Assembly: GCA_913052655.1 (NCBI GenBank)
Contig: CAJXFN010000012.1
Coordinates: 1-16,610, forward strand
Reading direction: 5' to 3'
From: an uncultured Flavobacteriales bacterium
GTDB lineage: Bacteria > Bacteroidota > Bacteroidia > Flavobacteriales > BACL11
DNA: 16,610 bases
This document shows positions 1 to 8,900 of this stretch, one piece after another. Below the pieces are notes generated by a model that made no database searches, was not told where the DNA came from, and saw only the letters and a list, made by a program, of their open reading frames with translations. The position numbers were made by a program, and so were the translations under genes. How positions within the stretch are numbered: the stretch's first letter is position 1; each line of letters starts with the position of its first letter.

Positions 1-621
1 GGTTCTAAAAATGTAAAATTAATAACTAATGGATTTGATGAAGATGATTTTAATGTATCAAACAAAGAGAGTGACACTTTTGTTATTGGACATTTTGGAT
101 TGTTAAATCATTTAAGAAACCCTAAAAATTTATGGAAAACACTTAATGAAATATGTGATGAAAATCCTGAATTTAATGAGAAATTAGAGATAAGACTTTC
201 TGGTAATATCGATACGAAAGTTTTACAAAGTATTACTCAATATTTTTATCTAAAAAATAAAGTAAAAGTATTAGGATATTTGAGTCATAATGAAGTTCTA
301 AACGAATATAATAATTCTTCTATATTATTGTTATTATTGTTTAATTCTGAAAGTGGAAAAGGAAATTATCCTGGAAAGATTTTTGAATATTTTGCGTCTC
401 AACGATCTATTTTAGCTTTTGGCCCAAATAATAGTGATACTCAGAATCTTATAAAAAAAATACGTAGAGGACACTATTTTACATATGAAAATAAAAATTT
501 GAAAGAGAAGATTTTAGATTTGTTTAAAGAAAGTGATAAAGTAAATATCTCAGATGATATTCACGAATTTACAAGAGAGAATTTAACCAAAAAACTTTCA
601 GATTTATTAAATGAGATTTAA
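1..621 (+). CDS. Glycosyltransferase, GT4-like, C-terminal part (5'-truncated by the window)
   Basis: The frame is open from base 1, so the N-terminal acceptor domain lies outside the window and only 206 residues are visible. The visible part looks like the nucleotide-sugar-binding domain of a GT-B, GT4-type glycosyltransferase. It starts with an ITNGFDEDDF segment, typical of the inter-domain linker, followed by IGHFGLL, the usual first strand of the second Rossmann domain. Near residues 123-140 there is YPGKIFEYFASQRSILAFGP, which resembles the donor-binding segment of Bacteroidota polysaccharide transferases, although the classic E-x7-E motif is degenerate. A TTG at 100 is an internal codon and not the start. 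The stop overlaps the flippase ATG by one base (TAATG), implying translational coupling. Donor and acceptor sugars cannot be read from the sequence. Confidence 0.85.
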   Translation, partial: GSKNVKLITNGFDEDDFNVSNKESDTFVIGHFGLLNHLRNPKNLWKTLNEICDENPEFNEKLEIRLSGNIDTKVLQSITQYFYLKNKVKVLGYLSHNEVLNEYNNSSILLLLLFNSESGKGNYPGKIFEYFASQRSILAFGPNNSDTQNLIKKIRRGHYFTYENKNLKEKILDLFKESDKVNISDDIHEFTRENLTKKLSDLLNEI

Positions 622-2141
622 TGGGAATAGTTAGAAAACAAAGTATTCAGAATTCAATTTATTTTTATATAGGCTTACTATTTGGAGCTCTTTCTACTAT
701 TGTTTTATATCCTAATGCATTTAATTCTCATCCAGAACATTTAGGGTTACTTCAAATAATTGTAGCTTATTCTACAATTATTTCGACATTTTCTTTTTTA
801 GGAACTCCAAAAACTTTAATTAGATTTTTTCCTAAGGTTGAAAATAAGAATCAATTAATTTCTCTTTCTTTTTTAATTCCTATAATTGGATTTCTTTTTG
901 TTGTTTTATTATATTTTTTATTTAAGGAACCATTCTTAGATTTTATAAAGCCACAGTCTTTAGAAACAAAAGAGATTTTAACTTATAATCTGTTGAAAGA
1001 AAATTTTCATCTAGTGTTTTTAATGGTAGCATTTCTTTCTTTTTTTGAAGTATTTTCCTCATTGTCTCGTTCTTTGCTAAATGCGACTATACCTATTTTT
1101 CTTAAAGAGGTATTTTTAAAAGGGATGAATATTTTACTATTATTTTTACATTGGTTTAATTATATAGATTTTCCATTATTCTTAAACTTATACATCTCAT
1201 TATATCTAATAATGACAATTATATTATCAATAAGTATCTTTAAAACATTTAATTACACTCCAACACTTGTATTTACAGATTTAGAGAATAAGAAGTTATT
1301 TTTATTTGGATTATATGTATTAGTTGGAGGAGCTTCTGCAATGTTAGTTAGTAAGGTGGATATGATGATGATTGGTAAATTTATTGGATATCAAGAAGTT
1401 GCTTTTTATACTGTTGCTTTTTTCATAGGTAACGTAATAAGAGTTCCTGCTAGAGCAATAGGTTCTATTGCAACTCCACTTTTAGCTAAAGCATGGGAGA
1501 GGAATGATATTAATGAGATTAGTAGGATATATTCAAAATCTTCTATAAACCAATTGATTATTGGAGGTTTAATATTTCTAGGTTTATGGTTAAATATAGA
1601 TGATGGATTGAGTTTGCTTCCTGAAAAGTTTCAAGGAGGAAGAATAGTAGTTTTATTTATTGCATTTTCTCAATTATTTAATATTACAACTGGGGCAAAT
1701 GGAATTATCATTGTGAACTCTAGATACTATAAATTTGACTTATATGCAAACTTTATTCTTTTGTGTATAACTCTGTATACTAATTATTTATTTATCCCAG
1801 ATAGTAGTCCATTATCAAAATATGATATTGTTGGGATCAATGGAGCCGCCTTTGCGACAGCGTTGTCTGTATTAATCTTCAATTTCATAAAGTTATTATA
1901 TTTATATTTTAAAATGAAGATACAACCATTTGGAATTCAAACTATAAAAGTAATAATACTTATTTTACTTACATATTATATAGTTGATTTAATTCCTGAA
2001 ATAAATCATGTGATTTACAATATCATTTTTAAATCATTAGTTATTTTTTCTCTGTATAGTTTATTAATTGTACTCTTTAAACCTTCTGAAGATATAATTA
2101 AATTTATGAAAGATTTGTGGAGTAATTTTAAAAGGGTTTAA
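621..2141 (+). CDS. Polysaccharide flippase, Wzx-like (MOP superfamily)
   Basis: This is a 506-residue integral membrane protein with roughly a dozen or more hydrophobic segments spread over its whole length, the usual size and layout of Wzx/RfbX-type flippases. Such proteins move lipid-linked oligosaccharide repeat units across the inner membrane. The N-terminus (MGIVRKQSIQNSIYFYIGLL) and the central segment around residues 245-290 (KVDMMMIGKFIG, then RVPARAIGSIATPLLAKAW) match the pattern of Bacteroidota polysaccharide biosynthesis proteins. The start is fixed by the TAATG overlap with the preceding glycosyltransferase. Its 3' end overlaps the 3' end of the convergent sulfotransferase gene by 4 bp. 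The substrate is inferred from context only, and no Wzy polymerase is visible. Confidence 0.9.
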   Translation: MGIVRKQSIQNSIYFYIGLLFGALSTIVLYPNAFNSHPEHLGLLQIIVAYSTIISTFSFLGTPKTLIRFFPKVENKNQLISLSFLIPIIGFLFVVLLYFLFKEPFLDFIKPQSLETKEILTYNLLKENFHLVFLMVAFLSFFEVFSSLSRSLLNATIPIFLKEVFLKGMNILLLFLHWFNYIDFPLFLNLYISLYLIMTIILSISIFKTFNYTPTLVFTDLENKKLFLFGLYVLVGGASAMLVSKVDMMMIGKFIGYQEVAFYTVAFFIGNVIRVPARAIGSIATPLLAKAWERNDINEISRIYSKSSINQLIIGGLIFLGLWLNIDDGLSLLPEKFQGGRIVVLFIAFSQLFNITTGANGIIIVNSRYYKFDLYANFILLCITLYTNYLFIPDSSPLSKYDIVGINGAAFATALSVLIFNFIKLLYLYFKMKIQPFGIQTIKVIILILLTYYIVDLIPEINHVIYNIIFKSLVIFSLYSLLIVLFKPSEDIIKFMKDLWSNFKRV

Positions 2142-2980
2142 TATCCTATTTTATTCATGTTTTCTTCACATATCTCATAGATTTTAGAGTAATTTTCGTC
2201 TCCAAAAAATACTTTTACATCTTGATTTTTTCTTCTTCCTTTTGGTTGAAATTGCTTATCAAGTAAATGTGATATTTCTCCATTTTGAGTTAGCTCTAAT
2301 TTTTTGGCTAATAATTGTATTGTATTACTCTTATCAGATATGAAATCTTCATATTTTACTAATATGATATTTTCCTTATTATCTAAGTAAACATTACTGA
2401 TAGTATTCCACCTTTCAGCAAGAACTTCAATATAGTGATTTTTTGAACCCCCAATCCATTTATTATTTAGTAATAACTTCCAAGAGTGAAAGAATTTTTT
2501 TCTGTCTTTTTCATTTAGTAAATTTTTTTTTCCCTTAACATCTAATCTATCTAATATACTTCTGATATTATCAAATGGATTTCTTATTATCATTACAAAT
2601 TTTGATTCAGGATATTCTGTTTTAAGTTCATCAAAAAAGATAGATAAATGAGGTTCCTTTATTATTTCTGCAGAAAATTCAACTTTATTTTTATTTATAA
2701 AATCTTTAGTGCTTATCTTTTTAAATTTCCAATTTGTAAAATGTGAAGAGCGAAAACCACTTAAGAATAAATCAATTGCAGTAATTTTACCTGAGAAAGA
2801 TCCTAATAAAGAAGCGATTGCTGAAGTTCCTGACTTTTGATTTCCTAGTATAAAAATAGGATAGGGGTTTATTTTTCTATTTATACATTTAAATTTATAA
2901 ATAAGTGTACGAAAAGAAAATCCAATATCTCTAGATAATGGTTTTAAGGAAATAGGTAGTATTTTATTTATGATTCCCAT
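2138..2980 (-). CDS. Sulfotransferase family protein (PAPS-dependent)
   Basis: This 280-residue cytosolic protein has both PAPS-binding signatures of the sulfotransferase superfamily. The 5'-phosphosulfate loop is FILGNQKSGTSA (about 43-54), with the P-loop-like Lys and Ser, and the 3'-phosphate-binding segment is MIIRNPFDNIRSIL (about 130-143) with Arg133 and a serine at 141. EPHLSIFFDEL (109-119) resembles the segment that precedes the second motif in this family. It probably adds sulfate to a sugar hydroxyl, in view of the surrounding glycosyltransferases, but the acceptor is unknown. The gene points against its neighbours: it overlaps the flippase gene tail by 4 bp and is divergent from the next glycosyltransferase across 56 bp, so it needs its own promoter. 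A protein or lipid acceptor cannot be excluded. Confidence 0.85.
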   Translation of the reverse strand: MGIINKILPISLKPLSRDIGFSFRTLIYKFKCINRKINPYPIFILGNQKSGTSAIASLLGSFSGKITAIDLFLSGFRSSHFTNWKFKKISTKDFINKNKVEFSAEIIKEPHLSIFFDELKTEYPESKFVMIIRNPFDNIRSILDRLDVKGKKNLLNEKDRKKFFHSWKLLLNNKWIGGSKNHYIEVLAERWNTISNVYLDNKENIILVKYEDFISDKSNTIQLLAKKLELTQNGEISHLLDKQFQPKGRRKNQDVKVFFGDENYSKIYEICEENMNKIGY

Positions 2981-3023
2981 TTTATAATAGCTAATTTACA
3001 ATTAAAAATTACTTTATTTTAGA

Positions 3024-3031
3024 TAAATTTG
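3024..3031 (+). promoter_or_regulatory. Possible Bacteroidota -7 promoter box (TAAATTTG)
   Basis: TAAATTTG fits the TAnnTTTG -7 consensus of Bacteroidota primary sigma factors. It ends five bases before the ATG at 3037, so a transcript starting at the usual distance would have almost no leader. No convincing -33 TTTG is present about 19-21 bp upstream, which limits confidence. Confidence 0.3.
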
Positions 3032-3036
3032 CCAAA

Positions 3037-4080
3037 ATGAAGAAAGAAAATATAATATTTATTTATCCAAAATTATTTACTTTTATTAAAACAGAGATAA
3101 AGATTTTAGAATCAGAGTTTAAAGTTATCAGTATTAAACAGAATTGGTCTAATAAAATAATTTTACCATTCAACTTCATTATTCAATTCTTTTTTTTGAT
3201 TTTCAACCTTCATAAGTCTAATATAATTTTAGTTTCTTTTGGTGGATATTGGTCTTTTTTTCCAGCTTTATTTGGTAGAATGTTTAATAAGAAGGTTGCT
3301 ATTGTAGTACATGGAACAGATTGTGTTTCATTCCCTGAAATAAACTATGGTAACCTGAGAAGTTCTTTAATGAGTTGGTTTACTAAAAAGTCATATCAAC
3401 TTTCAAATTTAATTCTTCCTGTAAGTGAATCTTTAGTATATACAGAAAATACTTATTACGCGCTTGATAAATTAAAATTTGGATATACATATCACCTTAA
3501 AAACATAAAAACTCCTTACAAAGTAATACCAAATGGACTAATAACTGAAGACTGGGAAAGTAATTGTGTTGAGAAACAGATGAATACTTTTATTACTGTT
3601 ATGACCAATGATCAGATCAAAAGAAAAGGTGGAGATTTAATAATAGAAGCAGCAAAAGAATTGAAACATTGTACCTTTTATTTTGCTGGAACCAATAATT
3701 TTAAAAGTGAAGATATTCACCTAGAAAATGTAAAATTCTTAGGAAAGTTAACTCCTGCTGAACTAAAAAAATATTATAATAAAACTCAATTTTATCTTCA
3801 GTTGTCTAATTTTGAAGGTTTTGGAGTTGCAATTTGTGAGGCTATGTTGTGTAAATGTGTTCCGATAGTTTCTGATGTAAACTTTTTACCAGAAATTATA
3901 GGAGATTCAGGTTTTGTTCTTAGAAAAAGAGATAAAAAAATGCTGATTGTTTTATTAGAAGAAGCAATGTCATCTAAAATAGAAGAACTATCTAAATTAT
4001 CAAAACAAAGGATAAAACAAGAGTTTTCTGTGAACAATAGAAAAGAAATGTTAATTTCTAATTTAAAAAATTTAAAATGA
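3037..4080 (+). CDS. Glycosyltransferase family 4 protein
   Basis: This 347-residue protein has a GT-B, GT4-type architecture. The N-terminal domain includes VSFGGYWSFFPALFGR (66-81) and the VVHGTD strand-loop (90-95), typical of the acceptor side. The linker carries VIPNGL (163-168). The C-terminal domain has FLGKLTPAELKKYY (234-247) and a good E-x7-E donor-binding motif (Glu260 and Glu268 within FEGFGVAICEAM), followed by PIVSDVNFLPEII. It is expected to work at the cytosolic face of the inner membrane and to add one sugar from an activated donor to a lipid-linked glycan. The stop overlaps the start of the next sulfotransferase gene (ATGA), so the two are probably co-translated. The sugar transferred is unknown. 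Confidence 0.9.
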   Translation: MKKENIIFIYPKLFTFIKTEIKILESEFKVISIKQNWSNKIILPFNFIIQFFFLIFNLHKSNIILVSFGGYWSFFPALFGRMFNKKVAIVVHGTDCVSFPEINYGNLRSSLMSWFTKKSYQLSNLILPVSESLVYTENTYYALDKLKFGYTYHLKNIKTPYKVIPNGLITEDWESNCVEKQMNTFITVMTNDQIKRKGGDLIIEAAKELKHCTFYFAGTNNFKSEDIHLENVKFLGKLTPAELKKYYNKTQFYLQLSNFEGFGVAICEAMLCKCVPIVSDVNFLPEIIGDSGFVLRKRDKKMLIVLLEEAMSSKIEELSKLSKQRIKQEFSVNNRKEMLISNLKNLK

Positions 4081-4937
4081 AGAATTTATTTCACATAGGA
4101 TATCATAAGACCGCTACTACTTGGTTTCAAAAGAAATTTTATCCGTTTTTAGAAAATTATATTCAAGTAGAAAGAAGTAAAATTCGAGATTTCTTTTATG
4201 AAAATAAATTCCAGGACTTTAGCTCAGATAAAAATCTAATTTTTTGTGATGAGGAACTTTCTGGAAACATACATAACGGAGCTTATTTAGGCTTGTTTTC
4301 AGAGTATATAGCAACAAAAATTTCAAAATTTGAGAATCCTCAAGTAATTATATTTATTAGAAATCAATATGATATTATTGTGTCTTCGTATTTACAATAT
4401 ATTAAGGAGGGAGGCAATTATTCTTTTTTAAGATATATTGAACATAAAGAATTTGATAGGAGTAATAGAACTTCTTTATTTTCTTTTTCTCATTTTGATT
4501 TTCATAATTTAATCCTTACATATGAGTCTTTATTAGGAAAAGAAAATGTTCATGTATATTTATTTGAAGATTTTTTATCAGATCAAAAATCATTTATATC
4601 CTCATTTATTAAAAATCATAACTTAGAAATTGATATTGAGAAAATTGATTTTACTAAAAATAATAACTCGTATTCATATATTAGTTTATTTCTTGCTAGA
4701 ATAATAAATGCATTTACTCGAAAGAATGTATTGTATAAATATTATATTGTTCATTTACCTTTTATTTACGAGTATGCTAGAGAAATATTAAGAAGAATTA
4801 AGATATTCCCTGTTAAAAGTAAGTCATTTATAAATGAAGAATTAAAACAATTAATAAAACAAAAATACTCAGAATCAAATAAGAGTTTAATTAATGAATA
4901 CAATTTAGATTTAGAAAAATATAACTATCCATTATAG
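4077..4937 (+). CDS. Sulfotransferase domain protein (second, dissimilar)
   Basis: This is a 286-residue protein. Its N-terminus, LFHIGYHKTATTWFQKKF, is the 5'-phosphosulfate-binding loop of the sulfotransferase superfamily (GYHKTATT at 8-15). The 3'-phosphate-binding segment is IIFIRNQYDIIVSSYLQY (about 91-108), with Arg95 and Ser103/104. VYLFEDFLSD (160-169) matches the usual E-D-F segment of the fold. It overlaps the upstream glycosyltransferase by 4 bp (ATGA), which suggests that it sulfates the product or acceptor of that enzyme. It shares only the cofactor motifs with the sulfotransferase at 2138-2980, so the two are not a recent duplication. The 3' end overlaps the convergent galE end by 6 bp. 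The acceptor is unknown. Confidence 0.85.
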   Translation: MKNLFHIGYHKTATTWFQKKFYPFLENYIQVERSKIRDFFYENKFQDFSSDKNLIFCDEELSGNIHNGAYLGLFSEYIATKISKFENPQVIIFIRNQYDIIVSSYLQYIKEGGNYSFLRYIEHKEFDRSNRTSLFSFSHFDFHNLILTYESLLGKENVHVYLFEDFLSDQKSFISSFIKNHNLEIDIEKIDFTKNNNSYSYISLFLARIINAFTRKNVLYKYYIVHLPFIYEYAREILRRIKIFPVKSKSFINEELKQLIKQKYSESNKSLINEYNLDLEKYNYPL

Positions 4938-5930
4938 ATTATTTTGTTCCCAATTCCAAGCATCTATCATAGCTTGTTTTAAACTCTTTTCTGATTGCCA
5001 ATCTAATTCTTGTTTTATAAGTGTGCCATCTGAGTATATTTGTTCTATATCACCATTTCTTCTTTTGCCTATTGAATAGTTAATTTTGAGATTAATTGCC
5101 TTTTCAAATTCTTTAATTACTTCTAATACACTAACTCCTTTTCCAGTTCCGACATTAAAACAATATTTACCAGAATTTTTAATTAGGTAATTTAATGCTG
5201 AAACATGAGATTTTGCTAAATCTACTACATGAATATAATCTCTAATACAGCTTCCGTCTGGTGTATTGTAATCATTGCCAAAAACAATTATTTTTTCTCT
5301 CTTTCCAATTGCAACTTCTGTGATAATAGGAATAAGATTAACAGGATTATCTGAAGAATAATCTCCTATTAATGAGGAAGAATGCGATCCGATAGGATTA
5401 AAATATCTTAAAGAAATACTATTACAAACATCTTTTTCTAAAAGCTTTTCGCAAATTTGCTTAGTTTCTGCATACGGAGATTCCGCTTTTTTAAATGGAG
5501 CATTTTCAGTGACAGGTAAGACATCTGGATTTCCATAAACTGTGCAAGAAGATGAAAAAATTATATTTCTTATATTATATTTTTTCATGTTTTTTAGAAT
5601 AACCTGTAACGAACCTACGTTATTTTTGTGGTATTTTTCAGATTTTTTTAAGGATTCTTCTACTGATTTAAAGGCAGCGAAATGTATTAATCCTTCAATA
5701 TTATTCTCGTTTAAAAATATTTTTTCAATTTGCTTATAATTAGTACAATCTGCATTATACCACTTTATTTCTTTACCTAAAATTTTAGCAATTCCTTCAA
5801 TATTTTTGATAGAGGAGTTACATAAATTATCTATAATAATTGGAGTGAATCCAGCGTTATAAAGTTCAACAACCGTATGAGAACCTATGTATCCAGCTCC
5901 GCCTGTTACTATAATTTTTTTTTCTTTCAT
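4932..5930 (-). CDS. galE: UDP-glucose 4-epimerase
   Basis: This 332-residue protein is close to the family's usual length of about 338. It is an extended short-chain dehydrogenase with an N-terminal NAD-binding loop TGGAGYIGSH (9-18), SSSCTVYG (126-133, with the catalytic Ser/Thr region) and the YxxxK pair Tyr153/Lys157 in SPYAETK. It also has LRYFNPIG (174-181), SCIRDYIHVVDLA (227-239) and a GKRRNGD sugar-binding segment (288-294), all hallmarks of GalE. It interconverts UDP-glucose and UDP-galactose, or the N-acetyl forms, in the cytosol and can feed the neighbouring polysaccharide locus. Its ATG overlaps the stop of the upstream M1 peptidase by one base (TAATG on the minus strand). Whether it accepts UDP-GlcNAc cannot be decided from these motifs. 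Confidence 0.95.
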   Translation of the reverse strand: MKEKKIIVTGGAGYIGSHTVVELYNAGFTPIIIDNLCNSSIKNIEGIAKILGKEIKWYNADCTNYKQIEKIFLNENNIEGLIHFAAFKSVEESLKKSEKYHKNNVGSLQVILKNMKKYNIRNIIFSSSCTVYGNPDVLPVTENAPFKKAESPYAETKQICEKLLEKDVCNSISLRYFNPIGSHSSSLIGDYSSDNPVNLIPIITEVAIGKREKIIVFGNDYNTPDGSCIRDYIHVVDLAKSHVSALNYLIKNSGKYCFNVGTGKGVSVLEVIKEFEKAINLKINYSIGKRRNGDIEQIYSDGTLIKQELDWQSEKSLKQAMIDAWNWEQNNL

Positions 5931-8900
5931 TAAAAGGACCTACCTATTCCAAGTATCCATCTGAATTGATAATATTCTTCTAGATAGGGTGGTCTATTAA
6001 GAAATAAGGGTAAGTCTAATCTAATAATTAACGGTTTTGGTTTTTCTAGAGGACCCCAATTTCTATGAGTATAAATGAAACCAACTCCAGCGTCTGCTCT
6101 TATGTCAGAAATTGCTGATGTATAGTTTTTTCTATTAATATGTTCTATATTTATTACTCCAGCATCTGCAAATAGATAGGATCCAATTCCATTTCTTCTA
6201 ATTGTGTAAGGAAGATATGAAGAAAAATCTATTTCAGTAGTAAAAGAAGCTCCTGATGTTCCGTAATTCGTATTTCTTATTAGATTTCCACTCTCATCAT
6301 ATTCTGGAGCTAGGTAACCTGAATAACCTCTTAAATTAAGTCCTCCTCCCATGTGATAATTTCCTAAGTTGTAATTAAAATCGAAATCATCTAAATTAAA
6401 AATTCCGCTTGTTCTGGTGAATTTATTATTAGACATTTCTTCAGCATTGGCCCCTGCAAGTCCTAAAAGACTTTCATTTGCCCAATTTGAACCTTTCCCT
6501 AGCTGAAAATAACCTCTAGTATTAATCTTTAGTTTTGCATATTTATTATTATTAATTGCAGTTAGAGACACTAAACTATAATTGTAATCAGAACCTAAAG
6601 TAGATGTCTTTAAATCTAATTTTAGATTTCCATTTCCATAGCTATATTTGTATTTTCTTTCTAAAGCTATATCAATTCGGTTGTTTAATTTTGATTTAGT
6701 CCAATCATTTAATAGATAATTATCAGAGGAATTTTTAGATCTATATAAAGAGATTAGATTTACGGAAATTTTATTCTTATCTTTTTTGTCTTCTTTTACC
6801 AATGATAATTTATTTGATAAAAGTCCAAAATTGTGACTGCTATATGCATAAACTCGACTATTTTTATATAATTTATCAAGATTTGTGTTATAACTTAGTC
6901 TGTAAGATAGGTCATTAAAATCAGAATAATTTGGTTTGTCTCTATCTTGAGCAACACCTGAATTCATCCATAGGTTTGCATCAAAAAGGTGATGATGTCT
7001 TAAATATCCACCATTAATATTTAATCCCAATTTTATTCCATCTGTAGAGTTCCACCAAATATTTGGTTGATATTTAATTTCATAATTTTTCCAATCCGCG
7101 TATTCCCATAAATTATCATTAAAATTCAGTGTAATATTTCCTTTAGAACTATTATTTGGCATATAGGAATCTGCTAATCTGTTACTAGGGTCAATCTTTA
7201 CCTCTTTAATACCTGAGGGTATACTTAATGTAACTTCATATTTTGGTTGCAATAAATCCCACGCATGCCATTTTTCAAGTACAGTGGCATCTGTTTTCTT
7301 AATAAACCAATGATTTGGAATGTGATAATCATAAATTTTTCCATCATTAGCTGTTACTGTAAAATCTATTGGCATTTGCATCCTACCGTATCTTGTGAAA
7401 GTAACAGTATTATTTTTATGAGTAACACCATAGTCTATTCTTTTTTCTGTTTCTAACCACTGATCAAAAAACCAATTAAGATCGACTTTCGTAAATTGTA
7501 TTATTGAATTTCTAAAATCTTCAGTGTATGGATGAGCAATTTTCCAAGTTTCAAAGTAGTGTTTCATTGCATCTAAAAATAATTCATCACCTAAGACGTA
7601 TTGTAGATTATATAACATTGCTGCTGTTTTATAATAGACATGTCTGTACCCTCCTCCATGACCAAGTGCCCCATTAAAACAGTCAGAGTGTGTCGAAATT
7701 ATTGGATCATTTTGCTTTGTTGCGTCATTGATATATGAGTAATAAACTCTACTGTCTATAGCTTTAATACGATTTAAATATTTTTTTTTGTATTTGGAAT
7801 GAGGTTTACTTGTAACTAAATTCTCTCCATCAATCTTTATTAATGCCCATGCTGTTAAAAATTGGGCAAATCCTTCGTCAAGTAAAGCTCTATAAGTTTC
7901 ATTATTTCCAACTTGTCCAAAAAACCAGTTATGTCCGATTTCATGAGCTAATAGACCCCTATATCCCGGATCATAACCTCTGTCAAGAGTCATCATAGGA
8001 TACTCCATTCCGTCTCTAGCATCTGCAACAATCATTTTATGATATGTGTATCTTCCAAAATCTTCAGAAAATATTTGGATACATTTAGCTGAGAATTCTG
8101 CTGCATTTTGCCATCGACTACAATGAGGTTCTTGAACTAAAGAATAACTTACTTTATCTTCCCACCATTTTTCACCAATTCTGTAATTTGGATTGGCAGT
8201 AAATCCAAAGTCATGGACATTTTCTGCATGAAATTTAAATGTTTTTGTTTCTCCCTCTGTGTATTTAGTAATTATTGATGGTGGACTATTCCAAGGTTTA
8301 TTTTCAAAGTTATTTATGTCTAATTTTTCTCTTAAATCCTTTGGATATACTTCATCTCTATTTAACATATATCCTGTACCATCTACTACATAGTTAGATG
8401 CAAAAGTTAATTCAACATCAAAACAACCAAAATCTCCATAAAATTCTTTTCCTAAATGTTGATCTTTAGTCCATCCAAATTTTGCATCATATACACAAAT
8501 TCTTGGGTACCAATGTACTCCGTTATAGTGTCTAAATCCCCATGAATCAAATACTTTCATCCTTCTTCTTACTTCTCCATCATCGAAATATGTTTTAAAA
8601 TCCATTGAAAACTTTATATTACCCCCAGAGATTAAAGTTTTAGGAAGGTATACTTTTAAGACGGTATTATCTAATTCACTTCTTACATCAATTCCATCAA
8701 CTTTAATATTTTCAACAATAGTTCCTAAACCTTGAGATTCATATTTTCCATATTTTGGATTTACACCATTTTGTTTTTGTAAATCATCATAATAAGACCC
8801 AGGTTGAAAAGCATTTTGATACAAATGAAAATAAACAAAATCTAAATCATCTGGTGAATTATTCCAGTAAGTTAAAATTTGAGTTGCTGTGAGGATATCT

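Noticed and set aside
2120..2160. Rho-independent terminator between the convergent flippase and sulfotransferase genes
   Set aside because: The two genes overlap by 4 bp and no GC-rich stem with a T-run is visible here.
3798..4037. Open frame of 79 codons on the minus strand inside the GT4 glycosyltransferase gene
   Set aside because: It is antisense to a strongly supported glycosyltransferase including its E-x7-E motif, and its translation has no recognisable features.
5542..5739. Open frame of 65 codons on the plus strand inside galE
   Set aside because: It is antisense to conserved galE sequence including the SSSCTVYG region.
7265..7456. Open frame of 63 codons on the plus strand inside the M1 peptidase gene
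   Set aside because: It lies antisense to well-supported coding sequence and shows no family resemblance.
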